Source of the DNA: Crocinitomicaceae bacterium
GTDB lineage: Bacteria; Bacteroidota; Bacteroidia; Flavobacteriales_D; Crocinitomicaceae
Length of the DNA stretch: 41,781 nt
Assembly: GCA_023262855.1 (NCBI GenBank)
Contig: JALQYQ010000028.1
Span: 1 to 41,781, forward strand
Reading direction: 5' to 3'
Made by a program: the position numbers and the translations under genes. Positions 1 through 5,816 of the stretch are shown piece by piece. The notes beneath the pieces were generated by a model. It saw only the letters and a program-made list of their open reading frames with translations. It had not been told where the DNA came from and did not search any database. Positions within the stretch are counted from its first letter, which is position 1; every line of letters starts with the position of its first letter.

Positions 1-21
1 CTCGAAAATCGTTTGTTTTTA

Positions 22-118
22 GGTGGTCAACATACTCCGTTTTGGGGTGGTCAGTATGCTCCGTTTTAGGGTGGTCAGCTTAAACCGTTTTGGGGTGGTC
101 AACATGAGCGTTATTTCC
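22..118. mobile_element. 24-bp direct repeats, probable end of an IS21-like element
   Basis: The octamer GGTGGTCA recurs at 22, 46, 70 and 94, exactly 24 bases apart, each followed by a variable part and CCGTTTT. The last copy changes to a GAGCGTTATTTCC end. Several nested direct repeats at the termini are typical of IS21-family elements, and GGTGGTCA-type repeats are known to me from such ends in Bacteroidota. No transposase gene lies inside the window, so the body of the element would be to the left. The repeats are directly seen; the family assignment is inference. Confidence 0.5.
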
Positions 119-129
119 AATTTATCCTA

Positions 130-237
130 ATGAAACCATTGGAATGGGTGTTTTTGATTTATATTTATCTGAACTCAGATAGACCTGAAAAATTAATTAA
201 CGAACAATACAAGATGAATGTGCCTAACATGCACTAA
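130..237 (+). other. Short open frame between IS-like end and first attC-like site (possible cassette remnant)
   Basis: An ATG at 130 opens 35 codons that run into the first attC-like site and stop at TAA 235-237. The peptide resembles nothing I know. It may be the tail of a cassette gene cut off by the IS-like end, but a chance open frame is equally likely. Confidence 0.15.
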
Positions 238-300
238 GCAAAATGTCGCACGATTACACTCGAAAGAAAGCGCCACTTTGCTTAGCGCAGAACCGTTAGG
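222..300. repeat. attC-like recombination site 1
   Basis: CCTAAC (223-228) pairs perfectly with GTTAGG (295-300). Inside them, TGCACTAAGCAAA (230-242) pairs with TTTGCTTAGCGCA (277-289) with one mismatch. The 5' spacer between core and stem is a single A (229); the 3' spacer is GAACC (290-294). The arrangement of outer AAC/GTT cores around an imperfect inverted repeat with no strong sequence conservation is that of an integron attC site. It precedes the lipoprotein cassette gene. Confidence 0.6.
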
Positions 301-332
301 GGGCATTAAAACAAAAAACACATAAAAAAAAT

Positions 333-1013
333 ATGACAAAAAAAATAATATACATTTTTTTATTCTTGTCGATTATTAGTTGTCAAAACGACAAAGTCAA
401 ACGAGAAAATAAAACGGAGCATTTGACAGATATTGAAAATGAAAAAATAAATGTGAGACTAGGGAATTTTACAACAATACCTAAAATTGATTTTGAATTG
501 AATTCTTATATAGAAGATAATTCTGATACTCTAAAAATTGTAACTTGCAGTGATTTTGTGTATGAACCTTTTGGAAAAATAAAAACTAAAAACGACCTGA
601 AAAATAGCTTTTTAAAAAATCTAAATTTTATAGATAGAATTGACACTTTGGACAACGAAGCAGAAGCAATAGAATTTCAAATATTACAAAATAATCAAAA
701 TAAACTGATCTTATTTTTTAACAATTCAGACGAAGGTGTTCGTGAATCATATGTTCAAAAAGCAGAAATAATAAATAATGAAATCCATTTAGAAAAAGGA
801 ATAAAAATAAACATGTCAAAACAGATTTTTTTTCTAACCTTTTATGATGAATTCCCTTCTAAATTAATTAGTAAATATAATATTGTTAGTTTCATTTCTT
901 GTGTTGATGGTGTAATTCAAAACTTCAATTTCAGAAATGGAAAACTAAAGTTAATAGAAATTAAATCGACTGGAAACTGGAATATTCCATATGAAAAAAA
1001 AACGACCCCCTAA
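333..1013 (+). CDS. Cassette-borne lipoprotein of unknown function
   Basis: The 226-residue protein starts with a short basic n-region and hydrophobic stretch ending in a lipobox (IISC, Cys17), so it should be a lipid-anchored envelope protein. The rest is Lys/Asn/Ile-rich, with no domain I recognise. The gene is flanked by attC-like sites on both sides, and its TAA stop (1011-1013) is part of the core of the downstream site. This arrangement is typical of integron gene cassettes. The ATG at 333 follows an A-rich leader without a Shine-Dalgarno sequence, as usual in Bacteroidota. Its composition is more AT-rich than the conserved genes in the right half. The lipoprotein assignment is fairly sure; the function is unknown. 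Confidence 0.75.
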   Translation: MTKKIIYIFLFLSIISCQNDKVKRENKTEHLTDIENEKINVRLGNFTTIPKIDFELNSYIEDNSDTLKIVTCSDFVYEPFGKIKTKNDLKNSFLKNLNFIDRIDTLDNEAEAIEFQILQNNQNKLILFFNNSDEGVRESYVQKAEIINNEIHLEKGIKINMSKQIFFLTFYDEFPSKLISKYNIVSFISCVDGVIQNFNFRNGKLKLIEIKSTGNWNIPYEKKTTP

Positions 1014-1086
1014 CAGCACCTATGCGACCACTGGCGAAACAACCAAAACCTGTTAGCCCGCGGACGCATAGCCGCAAAACGTTATA
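1009..1086. repeat. attC-like recombination site 2
   Basis: CTAAC (1010-1014) and GTTAT (1081-1085) are the outer cores. CTATGCG (1020-1026) pairs perfectly with CGCATAG (1065-1071), extended outward by GC/GC with two mismatches. The spacers are A (1015) on the 5' side and AAAAC (1076-1080) on the 3' side. The stop codon of the upstream lipoprotein gene lies in the 5' core. Confidence 0.6.
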
Positions 1087-1100
1087 GAGCATAGACCAGA

Positions 1101-1598
1101 ATGAACCGAAATACAAAGAAAATACTATACGGCTCAATATTGTTAATTACCCTCGGATGGTCAGTCAATTATTTTTTTAATTATTCAATTAGGAAATCAG
1201 AATTGACAGAAATCTCAGGGTATCTTCATAACGAACCAAAATTTGATAAAGGTAAAGGAGGATGGTATATGGAGCTTGATTTGAATTCAGACGAATATAG
1301 ATATCAAACAGATGGTTTAAGTTACGATGCATTAGATGTTGATGGAGTTAAATCCGAACTAAATGCAGGAAGTCAAATCCAAATTTTGGTAGCAAAAAAT
1401 ACGGGGTTTGAAGAAATGATGAATTTGTTCGTAGGAATTAAAAGGATTTATGGATTAAAATCTAATAAAAAAACATTTCTAAAATTGAATGATTACAACA
1501 AGGGAAAAGAAGGTACGAGATATTCTGCCTTATTTATTTGGCTCATTTTTGCGGGGTTATTCATATACAATTTTTGGATAAAAAAAGACGCTCTATAA
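1101..1598 (+). CDS. Cassette-borne two-helix membrane protein, unknown function
   Basis: The 165-residue product has a hydrophobic segment near residues 8-28 and a second near 143-160, flanked by a Lys-rich tail, with an approximately 110-residue polar middle domain. This predicts an inner-membrane protein with a soluble loop, probably periplasmic. I do not recognise the family. ATG 1101 lies 15 bases after the GTTAT core of the preceding attC-like site, and TAA 1596-1598 lies in the core of the next one, so the whole cassette is one gene plus its site. No promoter of the TAnnTTTG type is evident between them, so expression may depend on readthrough from upstream. Confidence 0.7.
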   Translation: MNRNTKKILYGSILLITLGWSVNYFFNYSIRKSELTEISGYLHNEPKFDKGKGGWYMELDLNSDEYRYQTDGLSYDALDVDGVKSELNAGSQIQILVAKNTGFEEMMNLFVGIKRIYGLKSNKKTFLKLNDYNKGKEGTRYSALFIWLIFAGLFIYNFWIKKDAL

Positions 1599-1669
1599 CA
1601 CCAAATAATTAAAAGCGCCAAAATGATTATATTTGATAAGGCGCCTTTGCCTATTTGGAAACCGTTAGC
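1593..1669. repeat. attC-like recombination site 3
   Basis: The cores are ATAAC (1595-1599) and GTTAGC (1664-1669). CCAAATA (1601-1607) pairs perfectly with TATTTGG (1652-1658). A second inner stem pairs AAAGCGCC (1612-1619) with GGCGCCTTT (1640-1648), leaving one bulged C. The spacers are A (1600) and AAACC (1659-1663). The upstream gene stops within the 5' core. Confidence 0.6.
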
Positions 1670-1689
1670 ACTCATTGTAGGAATAACCC

Positions 1690-2139
1690 ATGATAAAACG
1701 AAATAGAAAAAAAATAATATTGTCCGGAATAGTATTATTCTTATTAATTCTTTATTTCAAACCATTTTCTAGAACAGAAATAATCATTTTAAATCACATG
1801 ACTGAAATGGATGAGGATGGTGTAGTGTCTCAAATATGCTTAGTTAAAAACCCGCCATATTTTTCATCCACTCTTGAAAATAAAATCGAAGAATTCAACA
1901 AATCTAATCCTGTGAAAGGACGATATTATCGTAGGTTATTTATCAAAGAACATGATAAAGTTTGGTTTCCTGGACTTCTACTTCAAGAAAATGTAGATTA
2001 TGAATCAAAAGATGTAACAACTGATGATTTAGATAATGTTGACTTCCTTGCCGATTCAGATTTGACTTTAACAAAAAATGGAAGAATTAATAAGAGAACC
2101 CATTTGAGAATTGGAGATTTATGGTATTATAAAAATTAA
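1690..2139 (+). CDS. Cassette-borne signal-anchored protein, unknown function
   Basis: The 149-residue protein begins with a strongly basic stretch (residues 2-8) and one hydrophobic helix (about 9-24), predicting an N-in signal anchor. The remainder (about 25-149) is a soluble domain rich in Asp, Lys and aromatic residues that I cannot assign. ATG 1690 is 20 bases after the GTTAGC core of the preceding attC-like site, and the stop (2137-2139) comes just before the next one. It is probably a single-gene cassette in the same orientation as its neighbours. The gene itself is clear; its role is unknown. Confidence 0.7.
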   Translation: MIKRNRKKIILSGIVLFLLILYFKPFSRTEIIILNHMTEMDEDGVVSQICLVKNPPYFSSTLENKIEEFNKSNPVKGRYYRRLFIKEHDKVWFPGLLLQENVDYESKDVTTDDLDNVDFLADSDLTLTKNGRINKRTHLRIGDLWYYKN

Positions 2140-2146
2140 AACGTGT

Positions 2147-2278
2147 GCTAACAGCAAGCAAGCACCAACCCTTCAATCTCACTTCGAAACAAAGATATTT
2201 TGAAGCAAAATAACTTTATCTTCGGAGAAACTGATTTATTAAATCGGCGGGCGAGCGCCTGCTTGCGAAATGTTAACC
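2147..2278. repeat. attC-like recombination site 4 (long form)
   Basis: The cores are GCTAAC (2147-2152) and GTTAAC (2272-2277). GCAAGCA (2154-2160) pairs perfectly with TGCTTGC (2260-2266). The spacers are A (2153) and GAAAT (2267-2271). The apical region is longer (about 99 bases) than in sites 1-3, a kind of length variation known among attC sites. Confidence 0.55.
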
Positions 2279-2297
2279 ATGATTTTAACCAATAACA

Positions 2298-2850
2298 ATG
2301 CAAAAAATTACCCCCAAAATATTAGAACTAAAAAATCAAAAAACCGTAACAATTAGACAAGCTGAAATTGATGATGCAGAAAAGTTGCTCAACTGTATTA
2401 AAACGTATGTTCCACAAAGTGATTACATTCCAAAACTTGAACAAGAAATCAAACTGACAATTGAACAAGAAAAGGAATGGATTAAGTATTTTTTGACAAA
2501 CGAAAATTCGTTGCTTTTAATTGCTGAATTTTGACAATGAAATAATTGGGAATATTGACTTAACTGGCAACAGAAGAAAGATAATGGAACATACAGCAGT
2601 AATTGGAATGGGAATGCTGAAAGAATGGAGAAATACAGGACTTGGAACAGCATTATTAAAACTAGCAATAGAATGGGCAAAAGAAAATCCAATTCTTGAA
2701 TTGCTCTGGCTTCAAGTTTATTCGGACAACGAATTAGGATTAGGTTTGTATCGAAAAATGGGATTTGAAAAAAATGGAATATTGAAAAACTTTTTTAAAC
2801 GAGAAGAAAAATATTTTGATAATCTAACAATGACATTGAGTGTGAAATAA
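2298..2850 (+). pseudogene. GNAT family N-acetyltransferase, frameshifted
   Basis: Two overlapping frames (2298-2534 and 2521-2850) together give a complete GNAT acetyltransferase of about 183 residues. The N-terminal part has the TIRQAEIDDAEKLL start; the C-terminal part has GMGMLKEWRNTGLGTALL, matching the acetyl-CoA-binding R/Q-x-x-G-x-G/A loop, then ELLWLQVYSDN and YRKMGFEKNG. The break is at a run of four T at 2529-2532: removing one T restores the reading IAEFDNEIIGNIDL. GNAT enzymes transfer acetyl groups to amines; the nearest functional class would be RimI/RimL- or resistance-type, but the substrate cannot be told. It sits as one cassette in the attC-like array. A sequencing error in the homopolymer is possible. 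Confidence 0.75.
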
Positions 2851-2960
2851 ATAACCACAGCTATCAAGGGATTTGGGTCAGGTGGGCTGAAGTGCAAAAT
2901 TCACTGTTCGTTTTTCAATTGAACATTAGTAATAAAACCAACTTTTGTGCTTCGATTTCC

Positions 2961-2977
2961 CGCACGAACCTTAGGCC
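2961..2977. repeat. Degenerate attC-like 3' half-site
   Basis: The segment GCAC-GAACC-TTAGGC has the same 5-base spacer as site 1 (GAACC) but lacks the G of the GTTAGG core. No convincing partner arm was found between 2851 and 2960, though the CCCGAAACCCT that follows (2976-2986) partly mirrors AGGGATTTGGG (2867-2877). It lies exactly where a site would be expected between the GNAT and VOC genes. This is a tentative reading. Confidence 0.3.
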
Positions 2978-3027
2978 CGAAACCCTCACCAACAACTGCA
3001 TCAGAAAACAACTAAAAAACGAAACTT

Positions 3028-3384
3028 ATGTTGAAAGAAATAATTCCTAAACTTCCCATGCGAGATATAAGTCAAACCAAGGACTATTATTTGAATAGCT
3101 TGAAATTTGAAGTACTTGGAGACTACGGAGATTACCTACTTGTTGGTAAAGACAAAATTGAAATTCATTTTTTTCAATTTAAGGAACTTGACCCAAAAGA
3201 AAATTATGGACAGGTTTATATTAGAACTAATGAAATAGATAAACTTTACCAAAACCTATTGGAGAACAAAGTTTCAATTCACCCAAACGGTCATTTAGAA
3301 AATAAATCATGGGGACAGAGGGAGTTTTCATTGTTGGACCCAGATAATAATCTATTGACTTTCGGACAAAGCATAGATGAATGA
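3028..3384 (+). CDS. VOC family protein, bleomycin-resistance-like
   Basis: At 118 residues this is one vicinal-oxygen-chelate module pair, the usual size of Ble-type proteins. The order of elements fits: an N-terminal KLPMRDISQTKDYYLNSLKF strand-helix, EIHFFQFKEL, the VYIRTNEIDKLYQNL second-half start, and the end motif WGQREFSLLDPDNNLLTFGQ. Ble proteins bind and sequester glycopeptide drugs of the bleomycin group as dimers without catalysis; other small VOC proteins are enzymes or fosfomycin resistance proteins. The binding specificity cannot be read from the sequence. It stands alone in a cassette after a damaged attC-like site, with A-rich leader bases before ATG 3028. Confidence 0.8.
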   Translation: MLKEIIPKLPMRDISQTKDYYLNSLKFEVLGDYGDYLLVGKDKIEIHFFQFKELDPKENYGQVYIRTNEIDKLYQNLLENKVSIHPNGHLENKSWGQREFSLLDPDNNLLTFGQSIDE

Positions 3385-3398
3385 AAAGAACCGCTGCC

Positions 3399-3628
3399 AC
3401 TAACTAGTAGAACCAAATGAATTTTTTCTCCCTGCATGGCCAATTATTACAGCACTTATTGGTTTAATTGTGAATTTGATCAGATTCATTCAGAATCCGA
3501 AAAACAAAAACAGTACGCCATAGTATCATCTTATCTCATTGGATAGAATTTACTCAAGAAAATAATCTATCTTCGATGTTAAGATTACTTTAAACCGCGG
3601 CTCCTTCCGCTGGGTCCAAACGGTTAGA
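3399..3628. repeat. Unpaired attC-like core and 3' half-site at the end of the array
   Basis: CACTAAC (3398-3404) just after the VOC gene looks like a 5' core. TGGGTCC-AAACG-GTTAG (3611-3627) looks like a 3' arm, A-rich spacer and core. The arms do not pair with each other, and 220 bases holding a gene fragment separate them. The simplest reading is a junction of two different sites after a deletion. After 3628 no further site was seen, so the array ends here. Confidence 0.3.
3404..3523 (+). pseudogene. Fragment of a small membrane protein
   Basis: A 39-residue open stretch without an ATG reads through PAWPIITALIGLIVNLIRFI and ends in a Lys/Asn-rich tail at TAG 3521. The amphipathic helix followed by a basic tail looks like the C-terminal end of a membrane protein. 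The upstream in-frame stop (3401-3403) and the absence of a start suggest a decayed cassette gene. A 36-codon ATG frame at 3436-3546 overlaps it and looks less protein-like. Confidence 0.25.
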
Positions 3629-3644
3629 TTGCATCATAAAAAAA

Positions 3645-4127
3645 ATGGAAAATTTCTTTTTGAAAATAGGATTCGGCTTAACTTTTATGGTTCTACCATT
3701 GGGTACGTTTGGGTTTTGGTCAAATAGGATTCATGCCAATCACAATGAGGTGTTTTCGATTTCAAAAAACGACATCAAAGAAGGTTACAGTAACGCAGAT
3801 ACAATCATTGAAACTGCTCAGTATTATCGGAATGGAAACATCAATCGTAAAACGTATTCTTTCTACGATCAACAAGGAACACTGTATAAAGTTTCAGAAG
3901 AAAAATATAGAAGTGATGGTAGCAGGAAGTACAATGCAGTGCTGGATTATGGTGTCACGCTACTTTATCAAGCGAAATATGCAAAAAACAATCAATTAAT
4001 TGTAGAGAAATTCTACACCTACAATTATAATGGAACATTGCTTCAAATCGAAATAAATCGAAATGGAAATAGAAAGCTTAAGTCTTTTGATGTTGATAAT
4101 AATGGCGAACCAATAGCTATTGAATAA
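3645..4127 (+). CDS. Hypothetical secreted or membrane-anchored protein with weak RHS-like repeats
   Basis: The 160-residue protein has an N-terminal hydrophobic stretch (about 6-25) that may be an uncleaved signal. The body is rich in Tyr/Asn with short strand-turn units such as YSFYDQQGTLYKVSEE and YNYNGTLLQIEINRNG, which resemble the YD-type repeats of the larger protein at 5000-5785. It is the first gene after the attC-like array, and its stop directly abuts the ATG of the next gene (TAAATG at 4125-4130), so the two are probably cotranscribed. The exact function is unknown. Confidence 0.65.
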   Translation: MENFFLKIGFGLTFMVLPLGTFGFWSNRIHANHNEVFSISKNDIKEGYSNADTIIETAQYYRNGNINRKTYSFYDQQGTLYKVSEEKYRSDGSRKYNAVLDYGVTLLYQAKYAKNNQLIVEKFYTYNYNGTLLQIEINRNGNRKLKSFDVDNNGEPIAIE

Positions 4128-4928
4128 ATGAGACAGGCAATGAAAACATTTTTTACCATCTATCTTCTCATTTTTCTGTTTGCGTGTCAATCAGCACCTC
4201 AACCTACAGGAAACAATCGAGCAGAAAAGATGAAGAATAAGGAAGTTAAATCACCTGCGAACAAGCCATCTGTAACGCAAGAAGCATCGATTGATGATAC
4301 ATTTACGTTTTCAGCTAAGAAAGCGATTCCGCAAGCGCCTACATCGAAAGTACCAATGGACTATAGCGCAAAAAAGTACTTCACCTTCGTAAATGGCGAT
4401 AAACAAGACTTCGAACCACCGTTCGATTTGTTCTACATCGAATTCAACTACAACAAAGCCTTGAAGGTCTTATCGAGCGCTGAAAAGGATGAATTGAATA
4501 GGCAATTTGAAAAGGATTTAAAAGAACTTGGACTTGTCAGACTCAATCCGCGTAGGAATGTGTATCGCATCGTCAATTCTTACTTCACACGAACTCAATT
4601 AGTGAAGAAGCTTCTGCAAAAAAAGGAAGTGCATCTCGTGGAAGCGATTTATTCTACTTCTGGAAACGAACGCTATTTTTCTCCAACGGTAACGGTTGAA
4701 TTCAACGAAGGAATGAACATTGATCAAGCAAAAAAAATCCTGAAAAAACAACAGCTTAGCAATTTCACACTTTATTTCAACGAGCAGCATCAACTGATCG
4801 CAGTACTAAGCTTCGAACCAGAAGAAATGTTGTCGTATGAATTCCTTGTCAAAGCTAATCGATTATCGGAGCATGAATCTGTACACAAACTCATCACGGA
4901 GGACATCCAACACGCCTTGCCGGATTGA
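4128..4928 (+). CDS. Lipoprotein of unknown function
   Basis: The protein starts with a signal peptide and lipobox (LFAC, Cys20 from the first ATG). An ATG at 4140 (residue 5) is an equally good start, closer to a normal n-region. A Lys/Pro/Thr-rich linker (about 20-75) leads into a mixed alpha/beta domain that I do not recognise (about 80-266). The length of 266 residues and the good reading frame leave little doubt that it is real. It follows the previous gene without any gap, suggesting translational coupling. It is probably anchored in the envelope. Confidence 0.7.
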   Translation: MRQAMKTFFTIYLLIFLFACQSAPQPTGNNRAEKMKNKEVKSPANKPSVTQEASIDDTFTFSAKKAIPQAPTSKVPMDYSAKKYFTFVNGDKQDFEPPFDLFYIEFNYNKALKVLSSAEKDELNRQFEKDLKELGLVRLNPRRNVYRIVNSYFTRTQLVKKLLQKKEVHLVEAIYSTSGNERYFSPTVTVEFNEGMNIDQAKKILKKQQLSNFTLYFNEQHQLIAVLSFEPEEMLSYEFLVKANRLSEHESVHKLITEDIQHALPD

Positions 4929-4999
4929 GAACTCTTTTTTCATTTCACATTTAACTTTAACTTAGTCATTCAAAAAATAAGTTACAAAGCACTCACTCC

Positions 5000-5785
5000 A
5001 TGAAAAACATATTCTTCACTTTATTCGTGCTTTTACCAGTTGGTCTTTTGGGACAAGTGGTGAAGTCGGATTGGGAGAAGATGAATTTGAAAGGTAAAGT
5101 GAAATGCATTATCGAAACGGAAAAGCAACACGAATCGATAAAGGTTTCATTCAACGAAAAAGGCTTTATTGCTGAAAAATCACTTGACTATGATGATGAC
5201 GGTTCAATAGATTCGCGCAGTACTTATAACTATGATAGTTTAAATAAGCTGCTCACAATGAAAACGTATCGTGATGATACTACATTAGTGACTATCAGCA
5301 CGTTTTTGTATGATGCACTCGGAAATAGAATCAAAGAAAACATCGAAAATCTGCTTGAAGGCGAAAAAGGGCACAACGCAAATTATTACTATCGTTTTGA
5401 TGAAAAGGGAAATTGTATCGAAATGCGGGGGTACAACAGTAAAGGCATATTGTTCACAACTTATTCCTACCGCTATGATAGTTTGGGACATCAACTGGAA
5501 GAAAATTGGCTTGAAGCGAATGGTGATACAATCAGTAATACAACGTATAGTTATGACATTTCAGGCAACAAAATCAAAGAAGAACGAACATACAGTTCCA
5601 GCGATCCAATCTATACAACCAACTATCGCTATAACAAAGAAGGTACGTTGATCGAAGAAATTTCGGACAACGGCACTACAAGCGTGAACTATCAATTGGA
5701 TAATAAAGGAAACTGTGTAAGCATTGTCTATTCGAAAGGTTTGAAAAAAGAAGTCGTAGTAAAAAGGAGTATTCATTACTATTAA
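5000..5785 (+). CDS. Secreted RHS/YD-repeat-like protein
   Basis: A signal peptide (MKNIFFTLFVLLPVGLLGQ, cleavage near residue 19) is followed by about eight strand-turn-strand units with the pattern Y-D/N-x-x-G-N-x-I/L-E-E, for example YDALGNRIKE, FDEKGNCIE, YDSLGHQLEE, YDISGNKIKE and YNKEGTLIEE. These are like the YD units of RHS proteins, but the protein is only 261 residues and has no toxin or core-processing domain, so it is not a polymorphic toxin by itself. It probably forms a small extracellular or periplasmic beta structure. It is convergent with the WG-repeat gene downstream. Confidence 0.7.
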   Translation: MKNIFFTLFVLLPVGLLGQVVKSDWEKMNLKGKVKCIIETEKQHESIKVSFNEKGFIAEKSLDYDDDGSIDSRSTYNYDSLNKLLTMKTYRDDTTLVTISTFLYDALGNRIKENIENLLEGEKGHNANYYYRFDEKGNCIEMRGYNSKGILFTTYSYRYDSLGHQLEENWLEANGDTISNTTYSYDISGNKIKEERTYSSSDPIYTTNYRYNKEGTLIEEISDNGTTSVNYQLDNKGNCVSIVYSKGLKKEVVVKRSIHYY

Positions 5786-5816
5786 ACATTAGATACGCAT
5801 TGTTAAATCCAATCCC

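Noticed and set aside
3709..3999. 96-codon frame inside the gene at 3645-4127
   Set aside because: Basic, cysteine-containing composition typical of an out-of-frame shadow; the 3645 frame joins the next gene directly and is more protein-like.
5000..5785. RHS-type polymorphic toxin
   Set aside because: Only about eight short YD-like units, no RHS core, no toxin domain and no immunity gene beside it.
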